From positions 54,491 to 118,490 of the forward strand of contig NZ_CAXUNP010000008.1 in the NCBI RefSeq assembly GCF_964252635.1: DNA of 64,000 bases, in the 5' to 3' direction. The position numbers were made by a program, and so were the translations under genes. The notes under the pieces are model-generated. The model saw nothing but the letters and a program-made list of their open reading frames with translations. It had not been told where the DNA came from and searched no databases. Shown here piece by piece: positions 42,993 through 51,805 of the stretch. Positions within the stretch are counted from its first letter, which is position 1. The number at the start of each line of letters is the position of its first letter. This DNA is from Jatrophihabitans sp964252635 (GTDB taxonomy: Bacteria > Actinomycetota > Actinomycetes > Mycobacteriales > Jatrophihabitantaceae).

Positions 42993-44831
42993 TCAGCTCT
43001 CGTCGAGGGCCTTGCTCACCCGACGGTGCGCCTCCCAGATCTCGTCCGGCAGGTTCGGGAACTCGCGCAGGTGCGCCTCGCGGAACGTCATCTCCTGCTT
43101 CCACCGCTCGACGTCGATCGTCAGGATCGTGTTCAGGTCCTCGGGGGTGATGTCGACACCGTCGAGGTCCAGCTCGTCCTCGGTGGGGAGGATGCCGACC
43201 GCGGTCGGCCGGCCCGTGACGTCGCCGTTCTTGAGCGCGATGAGCCAGAGCAGCGGACGCAGGTTGTCGCGGTACCCGGGCCACAGGAAGTGCTTGTCGA
43301 CGGGGCTGCGCTGGAACCAGTTCACGTGCGCGAAGATCGGCTTCTCGGTGGCCTCGCCGATGATCTTCAGCCAGTGGGCCGCGTACGGGCCCTCGGGGTA
43401 GCTCATGAACGGGCGCATCGACATCGGGTCGTAGCGCAGCTGCCCGTCGACACCCTCCGCCGCGAAGGTGGCCTCGGCGCCGAGGGTGAGGCCGTCGTAC
43501 ACGCCCTCCGCGACGTCGGTGATCGCGCGCACCAGAGGCTCGCGGTCGCTGGTGCGGCCGCCGAAGATGATCGCGTCGATCGGGACGCCCCTGGGCTCCT
43601 CGAAGTCCGGCGCCACGTTCGGGACGTTGGCCAGCGTGGTGGTGAACCGGCTGTTCGGGTGCGCCCACGGCTCGCCCTGGGAGTCGTCACCGCGCTCGCT
43701 GACGAGTCGGCCCTGCCAGTCGCGCCAGCCCTCGAGGTCGGTCGGGGCGTCCGGCGTCTTGCCCTCCCACCAGACCCCGTGCGTCTTCTCGTTGTAGGCG
43801 ACGTTGGTGAAGATCGCACCGGTGCCGGGCAACACCGACTCGATAGCCGTCGGGTTCGTCTTCTCGTTCGTGTCCTTCGCGACGCCGAACACCCCGTTCT
43901 CGGGGTTCATGCCGTAGATCTTGCCGTCCGCCGGATCGACGCGGAGCCACGCGATGTCGTCGCCGTAGAACTCGACGTGGTAGCGATCGCCCATGCCCTC
44001 GGGCGGCAGCATCATGGCCAGGTTGGTCTTGCCGGACGCGCTCGGGAACCCGCCGCAGATGTGGTACTTCTTGCCGGTCTGCTTGTCGGTGATGCCCAGC
44101 AGCATGAACTGCTCGGCAAGGAACTTCCCGGACTTCCACCCGTCGTACGCGGCCTGACGCAGACCGTGCGCAATCTTGCCGAGCAGGGCGTTGCCGCCGT
44201 AGGACGACCCGAAGTGCAGGATCGTCCGCTCGTCGGCGACGGTGACGAAGTAACGCTTGTCGTCGGGCGTGCCCTGGCCCAGAATGTCGAGGTCACCGGT
44301 GACGTGCACGCCGCGGACGAAGGACGCCGGGTCGGCGAGTGACTCGACGTGGTTCGCGCCGACCCGCGCCATGCGGATCATCTGGGTGACGACGTTGCGG
44401 CTGTCGGTGAGTTCGACGCCGGCGGCGTAGGCCTCCAGCGGCGACCCGGGCGGCGCCATGAGGTAGGGCACCACGTACATCGTCTTGCCCTGCGACTGGC
44501 CCTTCATGAGGCCCTCGAGCAGTGGCTTCATCTCCGACGACGGGCGCCAGTTGTCGTAGACGCCCTTGTCGGCCGGGTCGGCCGTGGCCACGATCGTGCG
44601 CTCCTCGGAGCGAGCGGTGTCCTTCGGGTGGCTGCGTGAGTAGTACAGCCCGTCGCCGGCAGGCAGGAGCTCGCCGGCGGCGAGCGACTCCTCGAGCAGG
44701 CGCGCGTCGTCCGCGGCGCTCACGACCTCGATCCGGTCGGGCTGGGTCACCCCCGCCCAGTACGTCACGTACTCGCGAACGTGGGGGTTGGTGAGACCGG
44801 CACGGTCCAATTCGGATTCGACGTCGACCAC
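42993..44831 (-). CDS. pckG: Phosphoenolpyruvate carboxykinase (GTP)
   Basis: The 612-residue enzyme converts oxaloacetate and GTP to phosphoenolpyruvate, GDP and CO2, the entry to gluconeogenesis. It has the kinase P-loop GFPSASGKTNLAM, the PENGVFGV segment, FGGRTSDREPLV and the guanine-binding WFQRSPVDKHFLWPGY region, and the normal length of the GTP family. GTG start with GGGAG ten bases upstream. The 205-bp upstream gap carries a GCCTGCTGT direct repeat and GATACG, a possible -10. Growth on acids or lipids, as the catabolic island implies, requires this enzyme. Confidence 0.95.
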   Translation of the reverse strand: MVDVESELDRAGLTNPHVREYVTYWAGVTQPDRIEVVSAADDARLLEESLAAGELLPAGDGLYYSRSHPKDTARSEERTIVATADPADKGVYDNWRPSSEMKPLLEGLMKGQSQGKTMYVVPYLMAPPGSPLEAYAAGVELTDSRNVVTQMIRMARVGANHVESLADPASFVRGVHVTGDLDILGQGTPDDKRYFVTVADERTILHFGSSYGGNALLGKIAHGLRQAAYDGWKSGKFLAEQFMLLGITDKQTGKKYHICGGFPSASGKTNLAMMLPPEGMGDRYHVEFYGDDIAWLRVDPADGKIYGMNPENGVFGVAKDTNEKTNPTAIESVLPGTGAIFTNVAYNEKTHGVWWEGKTPDAPTDLEGWRDWQGRLVSERGDDSQGEPWAHPNSRFTTTLANVPNVAPDFEEPRGVPIDAIIFGGRTSDREPLVRAITDVAEGVYDGLTLGAEATFAAEGVDGQLRYDPMSMRPFMSYPEGPYAAHWLKIIGEATEKPIFAHVNWFQRSPVDKHFLWPGYRDNLRPLLWLIALKNGDVTGRPTAVGILPTEDELDLDGVDITPEDLNTILTIDVERWKQEMTFREAHLREFPNLPDEIWEAHRRVSKALDES

Positions 44832-45036
44832 TCTGTCTTCGCTCCCATCACTGGCACTGCCTGCTGTTGCCTGCTGTCACTGGACCCAGCCGAGCACGGA
44901 TACCACACCGTATCGACGGGCCTATGTCGGTGTGCTACTGAGTGCCGCTGTGCGGTCGTAGGTCACGTTGTGTTCCGTAACGGCCCAGGACGTGCTGTGC
45001 CGGGCGAAAGCGCTCTCGGCGAGAGCCGGCGGGGAC

Positions 45037-45696
45037 CTACTCGGTGATGCCCTGTTCGAGGGCCCACCGCGTCAGCTCGACGCGGTTGTGCAACTGCAGT
45101 TTCTGCAGGGTGTTCTGGATGTGGTTCTGCACCGTGCGGTGCGACACCGTGAGCCGGCTCGCGATCTGCTTGGCGCTCAGCCCCGTCGAGACCATCCGCA
45201 GGACCTCCGTCTCGCGGTCGGTCAGCACGGCAGCCGCCGCCGGCTCGTCACGGCCGATGCGCCGGTACTCGCCCAGCACCAGCGCCGCCAGACCCGGGGA
45301 GAACGTGGCCTCGCCGGCCGCAGTGCGCTCGACGGCGGCGAGCAGGTCGGTGCGGCTCGCCGACTTCACGAGGTAACCGCGGGCGCCGACCTTGACCGCC
45401 GCCAGCACGTCCTCGTCCTCCCCGGAGGAGGAGAACATCAGGATGCGCACGGACGGGTCGACCGCGACGAGCGCCGCAGCGGCCTCGACCCCGGACATGC
45501 CCGGGAGCTGCAGGTCCATCAGCACGACATCCGGCCGGGTGGCCGGCGCGAGCCGCACCGCGGCCTCGCCGTCGGCGCAGGTGGCCACGACGTCGTAGCC
45601 CGCCTCGACGAGGTCACGCTCCAGCGCGTCGCGCCAGATGGGGTGGTCGTCGACGACCATGACGCGGGTCGTCGGACGGCCGTCGTCGCGCGTCAT
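45037..45696 (-). CDS. NarL/FixJ-type response regulator
   Basis: The 219-residue two-domain regulator has a receiver (VMVVDDHPIWRDAL acidic pocket, phospho-Asp in VLMDLQLPGMSG, Lys in GYLVKSAS) and a C-terminal LuxR-type HTH (LTDRETEVLRMVSTGLSAKQIA). The ATG overlaps the kinase stop by 4 bp, so both are made together. A possible target is the CCCA-n6-TGGG palindrome at 46897-46910 in front of the kinase and hemerythrin genes. Confidence 0.93.
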   Translation of the reverse strand: MTRDDGRPTTRVMVVDDHPIWRDALERDLVEAGYDVVATCADGEAAVRLAPATRPDVVLMDLQLPGMSGVEAAAALVAVDPSVRILMFSSSGEDEDVLAAVKVGARGYLVKSASRTDLLAAVERTAAGEATFSPGLAALVLGEYRRIGRDEPAAAAVLTDRETEVLRMVSTGLSAKQIASRLTVSHRTVQNHIQNTLQKLQLHNRVELTRWALEQGITE

Positions 45697-46865
45697 CGGG
45701 CGGTCGCCGTCGCGGGGACGGTCATGGCGATCTCGGTGCCCTCGCCGGGCGCGGACACGATCTCGCAGGTGCCACCGAGGTCCTCGATGCGGCCACGGAT
45801 GGCGCGGCTGACCCCGATGCGGCCCTGCCCGTCGGCGACGGCGAGGCGACCCTCGGGCATGCCGGCACCGTCGTCGCGGACCGTGACGCGAATCGTCTCG
45901 TCGATGTCCTCGAGCAGCACCCAGGCGTGCGCGTCCCGACCGGCGTGCTGGTCGACGTTGTGAAGTGCCGCGCGGACGGCGTCGGCGACCATGGCCGCCG
46001 CGGTCGGAGCGAGATCCACCGGGTCGGCCGGCGTCGAGATCGTCACTCGGCTGGAGCGCAGCGCCCGCAATGCCGTGCCGAGCTCGACGCCCGGCCCGGC
46101 GCCCGGCTCCACGGCAGGGTCGACGGGCCGCGACGTGATCAACCCGCGCAGCGCGGACTCCTGCTCGGCGGCCGCGGCAGCGATGGCCGGCCAGGGCGGT
46201 GCGGCGTCGTGCCCGGTGCGTGACACGAGACCGAGCACCTGCAGCACGCCGTCGTGGATCTGGCGGGTCAGGCGCTCCCTCTCGGCCACCGCGGCCCGAG
46301 CGGCCGACGCCACGCGCAGCTCGTCCTCGGCACGGACGGCCAGGCGGGTCACCACGCCGACCACCGTGCCGGCCAGCACGAGCAGGACGCCGCTGTACAG
46401 GGTGCGGCCCGCACCGTTGTCGGCCACGACGACCGTCACGAGGTACTGCAGCACCGCGGCCGTGATCCCGCCGAGCGGACCCGCGACGAACGCCGCCTCC
46501 AGGGTCGGGCCGGCGGCCCAGATGCTGGTCAGCGTGATCATGCCGCCGTGGTGCTGCGTCGTGGTCTGCACCGGGATGCTGAGCAGGGTCAGCCCCGCCG
46601 TGGCGATCACGTCGGCGACGACCAACCCGCTGCGGTGGGCCTGACCCCGCACGGCAGCGGTGCCGACCGCCAGGGTCACGACGATCATCGCCGCGCCGGT
46701 CGCCAGCGCCAGGCTCGGGCGCTCGTACAGGTGCTGCCACCGCACGATCAGCACGAGATCGATGAGCAGCGCCGCGACGCGGAACACGGTGACGGCTCGC
46801 CACAGCGACAGCCGGATGCCGGTCACCGGCACCCGAGCAGGCCGGGTCCGCAGGTCGAGCTGCAC
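45693..46865 (-). CDS. Sensor histidine kinase (HisKA_3 type)
   Basis: The 390-residue membrane kinase has an N-terminal membrane region of about five or six hydrophobic segments (to about residue 160), a dimerisation helix with the phospho-His in LTRQIHDGVLQVLGL, and an ATPase domain with N box (ALHNVDQHAG) and G1 box (RDDGAGMPEG). GTG 46865 is preceded at seven bases by TAGCCT, fitting a leaderless mRNA. The membrane region is presumably the sensor; the signal is unknown, but the divergent hemerythrin gene hints at redox or gas sensing. Confidence 0.9.
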   Translation of the reverse strand: MQLDLRTRPARVPVTGIRLSLWRAVTVFRVAALLIDLVLIVRWQHLYERPSLALATGAAMIVVTLAVGTAAVRGQAHRSGLVVADVIATAGLTLLSIPVQTTTQHHGGMITLTSIWAAGPTLEAAFVAGPLGGITAAVLQYLVTVVVADNGAGRTLYSGVLLVLAGTVVGVVTRLAVRAEDELRVASAARAAVAERERLTRQIHDGVLQVLGLVSRTGHDAAPPWPAIAAAAAEQESALRGLITSRPVDPAVEPGAGPGVELGTALRALRSSRVTISTPADPVDLAPTAAAMVADAVRAALHNVDQHAGRDAHAWVLLEDIDETIRVTVRDDGAGMPEGRLAVADGQGRIGVSRAIRGRIEDLGGTCEIVSAPGEGTEIAMTVPATATAR

Positions 46866-46946
46866 AGCACGCAGGCTAGCCGCCCGCGGCGAAGTACCCA
46901 CCTTTCTGGGATGTTCGCGAGGCCGGCAGATCTCGATGCTCATCCC

Positions 46947-47699
46947 ATGACACCGACAACGCACTCCGACGCAGTCCACACCCACACCAACTCCTGCTGG
47001 TGGAATAGCGACGAGGCCCGCTGGGTCTGTCCTCACGACGCCGCGGCACCGCTCGTCGACGTCCGCGACATGATCGTCGTCCACACCGCGATGCTGCGCG
47101 AGTTCCGGCTCGCCCCGGCCGCGGTCCGCCGCGTCGCACCGGGCTCGGCGAAGGGCGCCGCCGCCGTGGAGCGGCACCTGGCGTTCGTGTGCGACATGCT
47201 GCATCACCACCACCAGGGAGAGGACGAGCTGCTCTGGCCGCTGCTGCGTGAACGCGCTCCGGCGGCTGCGGCCGTGCTGGACCAGGTGGAGAGCCAGCAC
47301 GCCGACATCGACGCCGCCCTGGACCGGGTCGCCTACACCCGCCAGGCATGGGCGGCGACGCCGGACGCCGAACGGCGGGAGACGTTGGCGCTCACCCTCG
47401 AACGGCTGCACGCCCTCCTCGCCGCGCACCTCGACCTCGAGGAGAGCGCCGTGCTCCCCGTCGCGGCCGGTGTGCTGACCGACGCCGAATGGGGTGCCGT
47501 CGGCGCAGCCGCCGCCGCGTCGATGTCCAAACCGGCGCTCGTCCTCGCGATCGGCATGTTCGCCTACGAGGGCGACCCGGCCGTCCTGCGCACGATGCTC
47601 AGCCACGCGCCGGCCGTCCCCCGCTTCGTGGTCCCGCGCATCGGCCCACGGGCCTACGCCCGCCGCGCGCGCCAGGTGCACGGCACCGCCCGTCCCTGA
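46947..47699 (+). CDS. Hemerythrin HHE domain protein
   Basis: The 250-residue protein has a hemerythrin-like four-helix domain: VVHTAMLREFRLA, DMLHHHHQGEDELLWPLLRE with clustered iron ligands, ESQHADIDAALD and HLDLEESAVLPV. The last 80 residues form another helical region without ligands. Such proteins bind O2, NO or peroxide through a di-iron site. It is divergent from the NarL-type system and may be its target. The ATG at 46947 was chosen because the encoded protein is coherent from there; no strong ribosome site is seen. Confidence 0.87.
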   Translation: MTPTTHSDAVHTHTNSCWWNSDEARWVCPHDAAAPLVDVRDMIVVHTAMLREFRLAPAAVRRVAPGSAKGAAAVERHLAFVCDMLHHHHQGEDELLWPLLRERAPAAAAVLDQVESQHADIDAALDRVAYTRQAWAATPDAERRETLALTLERLHALLAAHLDLEESAVLPVAAGVLTDAEWGAVGAAAAASMSKPALVLAIGMFAYEGDPAVLRTMLSHAPAVPRFVVPRIGPRAYARRARQVHGTARP

Positions 47700-47751
47700 C
47701 CGGCGGCCGGAGCCCCACACGAGGACCCGGCACCACCCCGATCACCCGTCA

Positions 47752-47800
47752 CGACCTCGACCACCCATCGCGACCTCGACCACCCATCACGACCTCGACC
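47752..47800 (+). repeat. 19-bp tandem repeat in leader of secreted protein gene
   Basis: Units CGACCTCGACCACCCATCG, the same with final A, and a partial third begin at 47752, 47771 and 47790, ending just before the AGGAG ribosome site. They lie outside coding sequence. Confidence 0.8.
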
Positions 47801-47811
47801 AGGAGCACACC

Positions 47812-48786
47812 ATGAAGACCCGCATCACCCTCTCCGCAGCCGCCGCGCTGCTCGCTACCGCAACGGGCGTCACGACCGTTCCCGCCTCGGCGGCTCCCGC
47901 CCGCCCGGCGGCCGCCGCCGGCACGTCCGGGACGATCGTCTTCGTCAAGAACTACAACGTCTGGATCGCGGCGGGCAACGGCAGTCACGCTCGTGCCGTC
48001 ACCCGGGGCGGCACACGGACCAGTCCTTTCCACTCGCCGTCCGAGTCCGACGCCGGCGTCATCGCCGCCGCCCGGGGCTCGCTCATCGTCCGCATGACCC
48101 AACGCGGCAAGGTCCTCAACACCATCAATCCGCCGCGGCTCTGGAACAGTGCCGGCGAACCGATGGACGGAGCGGTCAACGACGTCGCCATCTCTCCCGA
48201 CGGCAGGCGTATCGCGTGGTCCTTCGTGCGCTACAGCTGCCCGGTCGCCGCGGACTGCCTCGTGCGTTACACGACGGGTTACACCCGCTCGACGCGGTAC
48301 GCCCGCGCCGGCCGGTCGACCTACTACCGGGCGCCGTCGTGGGTCACGAACACCCGCACGCTGCAGACCGGCGGCTCCGGGTCGCAGGTCATGATCCACG
48401 ACATCAACTCCGCGCCGCGGCACTGGTTCGACGACAGCGACTACACCTTCCCGAGCACCGATCTCGCCGACGGCGAGCTCTCCCGCAACGGACGCTGGCT
48501 GGCCGAGATCCGCGGCTACGGCACGACGTCGGCCATCATCTGGTACCGCGTCTCGGGCAGCGCCCGAACCGGCAACCCGCCGTCGGTCCCCACGTACACC
48601 TGCTACACGAACGGCGACGCGCGGCACGCCTCGCCGACGTGGTCGCCGGACGGGACCGCGCTCGCCTGGGCGAGTGTGGACGGCATCTACGTCAAGCGCG
48701 CCGCGGCGGCCTGCTCGTCCCCTCAGCCACGCCGGGTGATCAAGGGCGGATCCGCCCCGAACTGGTCCCGGGCCGCCCTGCGCTGA
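47812..48786 (+). CDS. Secreted TolB-like beta-propeller protein
   Basis: The 324-residue protein has a Sec signal peptide (KTRITLSAAAALLATATGV with a cleavage site near ASAAPA, residue about 30) and blade motifs NDVAISPDGRRIAWSF, DGELSRNGRWLAEI and PTWSPDGTALAWAS, the WSPDG pattern of TolB/WD40-like propellers. Paired Cys residues fit an exported protein. AGGAG six bases before the ATG, preceded by the tandem repeat. Probable binding role outside the cell; no enzyme motif. Confidence 0.82.
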   Translation: MKTRITLSAAAALLATATGVTTVPASAAPARPAAAAGTSGTIVFVKNYNVWIAAGNGSHARAVTRGGTRTSPFHSPSESDAGVIAAARGSLIVRMTQRGKVLNTINPPRLWNSAGEPMDGAVNDVAISPDGRRIAWSFVRYSCPVAADCLVRYTTGYTRSTRYARAGRSTYYRAPSWVTNTRTLQTGGSGSQVMIHDINSAPRHWFDDSDYTFPSTDLADGELSRNGRWLAEIRGYGTTSAIIWYRVSGSARTGNPPSVPTYTCYTNGDARHASPTWSPDGTALAWASVDGIYVKRAAAACSSPQPRRVIKGGSAPNWSRAALR

Positions 48787-48832
48787 TCGGCGACGGCCGC
48801 AGGCGAACTGCCCGGCAGCACCGGCTCGACGT

Positions 48833-49264
48833 TCAGGTCCGACCCGTACCGCGCAGCACGGCGGTGGCCTCGGTGAGCACGCGCCTGTGGGCCGCCCAGT
48901 ACAGCGTCCCGTCGGTGGTCAGCAGCTTCCAGACGGCGAGCCTGCGCGGGCCCGGCGCCTCCTCGTCACTGGTCCGTGTCTCATCGGTCTCGACGACGGC
49001 GTGCACGTCGAGGCGATACAGCGCAGAGCCACCGGGCGCGGCGAGGAACACGAAGTGTCCGGGCGTGATCACCGCGCGGCCGGTCTGCCACTGCGGCCCC
49101 CGCTGTCCTCTCCGGTCGGGGTCGCGACCGACCGTGCAGGTCATCGTGCGGCTGGGGCTGCGGAACTCGGTGAGCGCCCGGTGGACGCGTAGCGGTTCCG
49201 AGACCTCCCGGGCGATGCGATCGACGGCACGGTCGATCGCATCGTCGGTGAGGTGGAACCACAC
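48833..49264 (-). CDS. Hypothetical protein
   Basis: The 143-residue soluble protein starts MWFHLTDDAIDRAVDRIA and contains GHFVFLAAPGGSALYRLDV and AVWKLLTTDGTLYWAAH; no family recognised. The GTG at 49264 is preceded at six bases by CACCAT, possibly a leaderless -10. It ends 46 bp from the convergent propeller gene and lies behind the strong hairpin at 49318. Confidence 0.65.
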   Translation of the reverse strand: MWFHLTDDAIDRAVDRIAREVSEPLRVHRALTEFRSPSRTMTCTVGRDPDRRGQRGPQWQTGRAVITPGHFVFLAAPGGSALYRLDVHAVVETDETRTSDEEAPGPRRLAVWKLLTTDGTLYWAAHRRVLTEATAVLRGTGRT

Positions 49265-49317
49265 GCCTGCATGGTGCCTGCGTCGACGGCTGGGCCGCCA
49301 GATGCCACGCGACGAAG

Positions 49318-49349
49318 CAGGCCCGGTCCGCGGGTGCGGACCGGGCCTG
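49318..49349 (-). terminator. Strong hairpin terminator
   Basis: A perfect 14-bp stem (CAGGCCCGGTCCGC / GCGGACCGGGCCTG) with a GGGT loop lies 17 bp past the stop of the YiaA-like gene. A short CTTCGTC tract follows on that strand. Confidence 0.75.
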
Positions 49350-49366
49350 GTGGACGAGGGTCGAGG

Positions 49367-49756
49367 TCAGGCGTGCAGTGACGAGTGGACGGGGTACGAG
49401 GGGTACGACGGCGCGGGCGGCTGCTGCATCTCGCCGCGCTGGGCGTCGGGGGCGGCGGGGTCCTGCGGCAGCGTCGGAGCGCGGTACGGGTCGTAGTCGG
49501 CGAGCATCCGCTCGATGCGCGCCCGGTCGATCCGGCTGACCACCGTTTCGCTCTCCTGCTGGTCGCGGACGCACTTGGCCAGGCTGAAGGTGGCGCTGAC
49601 GAGGAAGACGGTGCCGAGGGCGAGGAAGGCCCGGACCCAGGGTGACACCGGGAGGTACACCTCACCGATGACGACGACGCCGAGCGCGACGGAGAACGCG
49701 ACGATCGACTGGATGTAGAAGGCGGACGTGGTCTTGGATGCCGGTGAGTTCGTCAT
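49367..49756 (-). CDS. YiaA/YiaB-type two-helix membrane protein
   Basis: The 129-residue protein has the two-helix domain FYIQSIVAFSVALGVVVIGE and VRAFLALGTVFLVSATFSLA followed by KCVRDQQE, as in YiaA/YiaB. The C-terminal 50 residues are Pro/Gln/Tyr-rich and cytoplasmic. CAGGGT ends six bases before ATG 49756, again a leaderless pattern. Function unknown; terminated by the hairpin at 49318. Confidence 0.8.
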   Translation of the reverse strand: MTNSPASKTTSAFYIQSIVAFSVALGVVVIGEVYLPVSPWVRAFLALGTVFLVSATFSLAKCVRDQQESETVVSRIDRARIERMLADYDPYRAPTLPQDPAAPDAQRGEMQQPPAPSYPSYPVHSSLHA

Positions 49757-49819
49757 GCCCCAACCCTGTCGGGCGCGCAGGTCCGGCACCTGAGTACCGG
49801 TACTCAACCGGGCGCCGGC

Positions 49820-50317
49820 TCAGCGGGCGTGGGCGAAGAGCTTCCTGCCGTCGGCGGCCATGCGCCCGAAGACGACCTTGTTGACCGGGCCGAGAACCCG
49901 CACCGGCACCGCGAACTTGGGCTTGGGCTCGATCGCGACGACCCACGTGAACAACGTCCCGTCGCCGTCGGGCTCGAGGACGTAGTCCTCCGCGAAGCGC
50001 CGCAGCATCGGAAAGCTCGCCTCGTAGGCGGAGAACGAGTACCCACGTCCCTCGTCCCAGCGGGTGAAGCGTTCGCGTACGCGCGCCAGCCCTCCGGCCA
50101 GGACGACCTCGCGTTCGGTGTCGACGCCGAAGGGCCGCGGTGTGAGCCAGGTGACGGTCTTGACGGCAGGGCCCCAGTCCGCCATCGACCGGTCGGACGC
50201 CAGCGACTCCCACACGGTTCCCGGCGGGGCGTCGAGGTGCAGCTGGTACCGGTGGACCTGCTGGGCGGTCGTGAAGAACTCGGCGTCGGTGGGCTCCAGC
50301 GGGTACCAGCGGGTCAT
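49820..50317 (-). CDS. SRPBCC (START-like) family protein
   Basis: The 165-residue protein has HRYQLHLDAPPGTVWESLAS, ADWGPAVKTVTWLTP and EDYVLEPDGDGTLFTWVVAI, the helix-grip pattern of polyketide cyclase/START-like proteins that bind hydrophobic ligands. No catalytic residue can be assigned. ATG 50317; divergent from the cytosine permease gene. Confidence 0.8.
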   Translation of the reverse strand: MTRWYPLEPTDAEFFTTAQQVHRYQLHLDAPPGTVWESLASDRSMADWGPAVKTVTWLTPRPFGVDTEREVVLAGGLARVRERFTRWDEGRGYSFSAYEASFPMLRRFAEDYVLEPDGDGTLFTWVVAIEPKPKFAVPVRVLGPVNKVVFGRMAADGRKLFAHAR

Positions 50318-50368
50318 AGCCCGGCAGCCTGCCAGAACGGTCGTAATACCGGTGACACGGGCGTGTGC

Positions 50369-50374
50369 CAGGGT
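50369..50374 (+). promoter_or_regulatory. -10 element CAGGGT for leaderless permease transcript
   Basis: CAGGGT ends six bases before ATG 50381 with no ribosome site, identical in sequence and spacing to the element before the YiaA-like gene. Confidence 0.45.
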
Positions 50375-50380
50375 GATCGC

Positions 50381-51805
50381 ATGGTCGCCAGCATCGATCC
50401 GTTCGTCGCCGACCCGTCGCGCGACTACGGGCGCAAGGTCGTCGCCGTCGAGCCCGGTGGGGCCGAGTTCATCCCCCTGGACGAGCGGCACGGCAGCCCC
50501 CGCAGCCTGTTGTGGACGTGGGTCTCGCCCAACATGGAGTTCGCGACGCTCGGTGTCGGCATCCTGGGCCCGCTGTTCTTCGGGCTGACGTTCTGGCAGT
50601 CGGTCGCCGCGATCGTGCTCGGCACGGCGTTGGGGTCGGCGACGCACGGCGTGCTGTCGTCGTGGGGGCCCGGCCACGGGCTGCCGCAGATGATCATCAG
50701 TCGCAGCGCGTTCGGCTTCTTCGGCAACTACGTGCCGGCGACCGTGAACTCGCTCGTCGCCGGCATCGGGTGGTTCGCCGTGAACAGTGTCAGTGGCGCG
50801 CTCGCGCTGCACACCCTGTTCGACCGCCTGTCGGCGACCGTCTGCCTGCTGCTGGTCGTGGCCGCGCAACTCGTCATTGCGTTCTTCGGCCACAACCTGA
50901 TCCACGCCTTCGAGCGCTTCGCCTTCCCGGTGCTGACCGTCGTGTTCGTCATCGCCTGCGTGTGGGCGCTGTCGAAGTCGCACCCGAACGCGGGTGGTCA
51001 CCACGCGGGCATCGGCGGGTTCCTCGTCATGGTCGGGGCGACCTTCGGCTACGCCGCAGGCTGGAACCCCTACGGCTCGGACTACACGCGTTACCTGGCG
51101 CCGACCTCCTCCAAGCGGGCCGTCGGGATGTACGCCGGGCTCGGCGTGTTCCTGTCGTGCGTGCTGCTGGAGGTCACGGGCTCGGCCGTGGTCACCGCCG
51201 GCGGCACCCAGGTGGCGCCGAGCTCGCTCACCGACCTGCTGCCCACCTGGCTGGGCAAGCTGACGCTGGCCTGCATCTGCATCGGGGCGGTGGCCGCCAA
51301 CGCCCTGAACATCTACTCGGGGTCGATCTCCTTCCTCGCCCTCGGCATCCGGCTGCCCACGCACCTCGCCCGTGGTCTCGTCGCCGTGGTCTTCGGTGTG
51401 ATCGGCTACTTCGTCGCCCATCACGGGCTGTCCAACGCCGGGGAGGACTACGAGAACTTCCTGTTGGTCATCTCCTACTGGATCGGGCCGTGGCTCGGAG
51501 TCGTGCTGACCGACCGCTGGTTGCGCCGCGGCACGTCGGTGGACGAGGCCATCATCGGCGCGAGCCGGCGCGGCTCACCGGAGCAACCCGGCGCGTTCCC
51601 GATGGTCGTGGCCACAGTCGTGTCGATCTACGTGTTCGCCAGCCAGACCGACTACACCGGTCTGCTGCCACGAAACCACCCGGCGTTCGGCGATCTGACC
51701 TTCGAGGCCGGTTTCCTCATCGCCGCTGCGCTCTACTGGGGCATGTTCCGGCTGGGCCGGTCGCGTCCGGCCGAGCTGCCACAGCTCGAGACCGAGCCGC
51801 GGTGA
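50381..51805 (+). CDS. NCS1 family nucleobase permease (cytosine/purine type)
   Basis: The 474-residue membrane protein has about twelve hydrophobic segments, with SPNMEFATLGVGILGPLFFG in helix 1, GLPQMIISRSAFGFFGNYVP and AAGWNPYGSDYTRYL, all typical of NCS1 transporters. It should import a nucleobase by symport. Its GTGA overlap with the cytosine deaminase gene points to cytosine as substrate. Confidence 0.9.
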   Translation: MVASIDPFVADPSRDYGRKVVAVEPGGAEFIPLDERHGSPRSLLWTWVSPNMEFATLGVGILGPLFFGLTFWQSVAAIVLGTALGSATHGVLSSWGPGHGLPQMIISRSAFGFFGNYVPATVNSLVAGIGWFAVNSVSGALALHTLFDRLSATVCLLLVVAAQLVIAFFGHNLIHAFERFAFPVLTVVFVIACVWALSKSHPNAGGHHAGIGGFLVMVGATFGYAAGWNPYGSDYTRYLAPTSSKRAVGMYAGLGVFLSCVLLEVTGSAVVTAGGTQVAPSSLTDLLPTWLGKLTLACICIGAVAANALNIYSGSISFLALGIRLPTHLARGLVAVVFGVIGYFVAHHGLSNAGEDYENFLLVISYWIGPWLGVVLTDRWLRRGTSVDEAIIGASRRGSPEQPGAFPMVVATVVSIYVFASQTDYTGLLPRNHPAFGDLTFEAGFLIAAALYWGMFRLGRSRPAELPQLETEPR

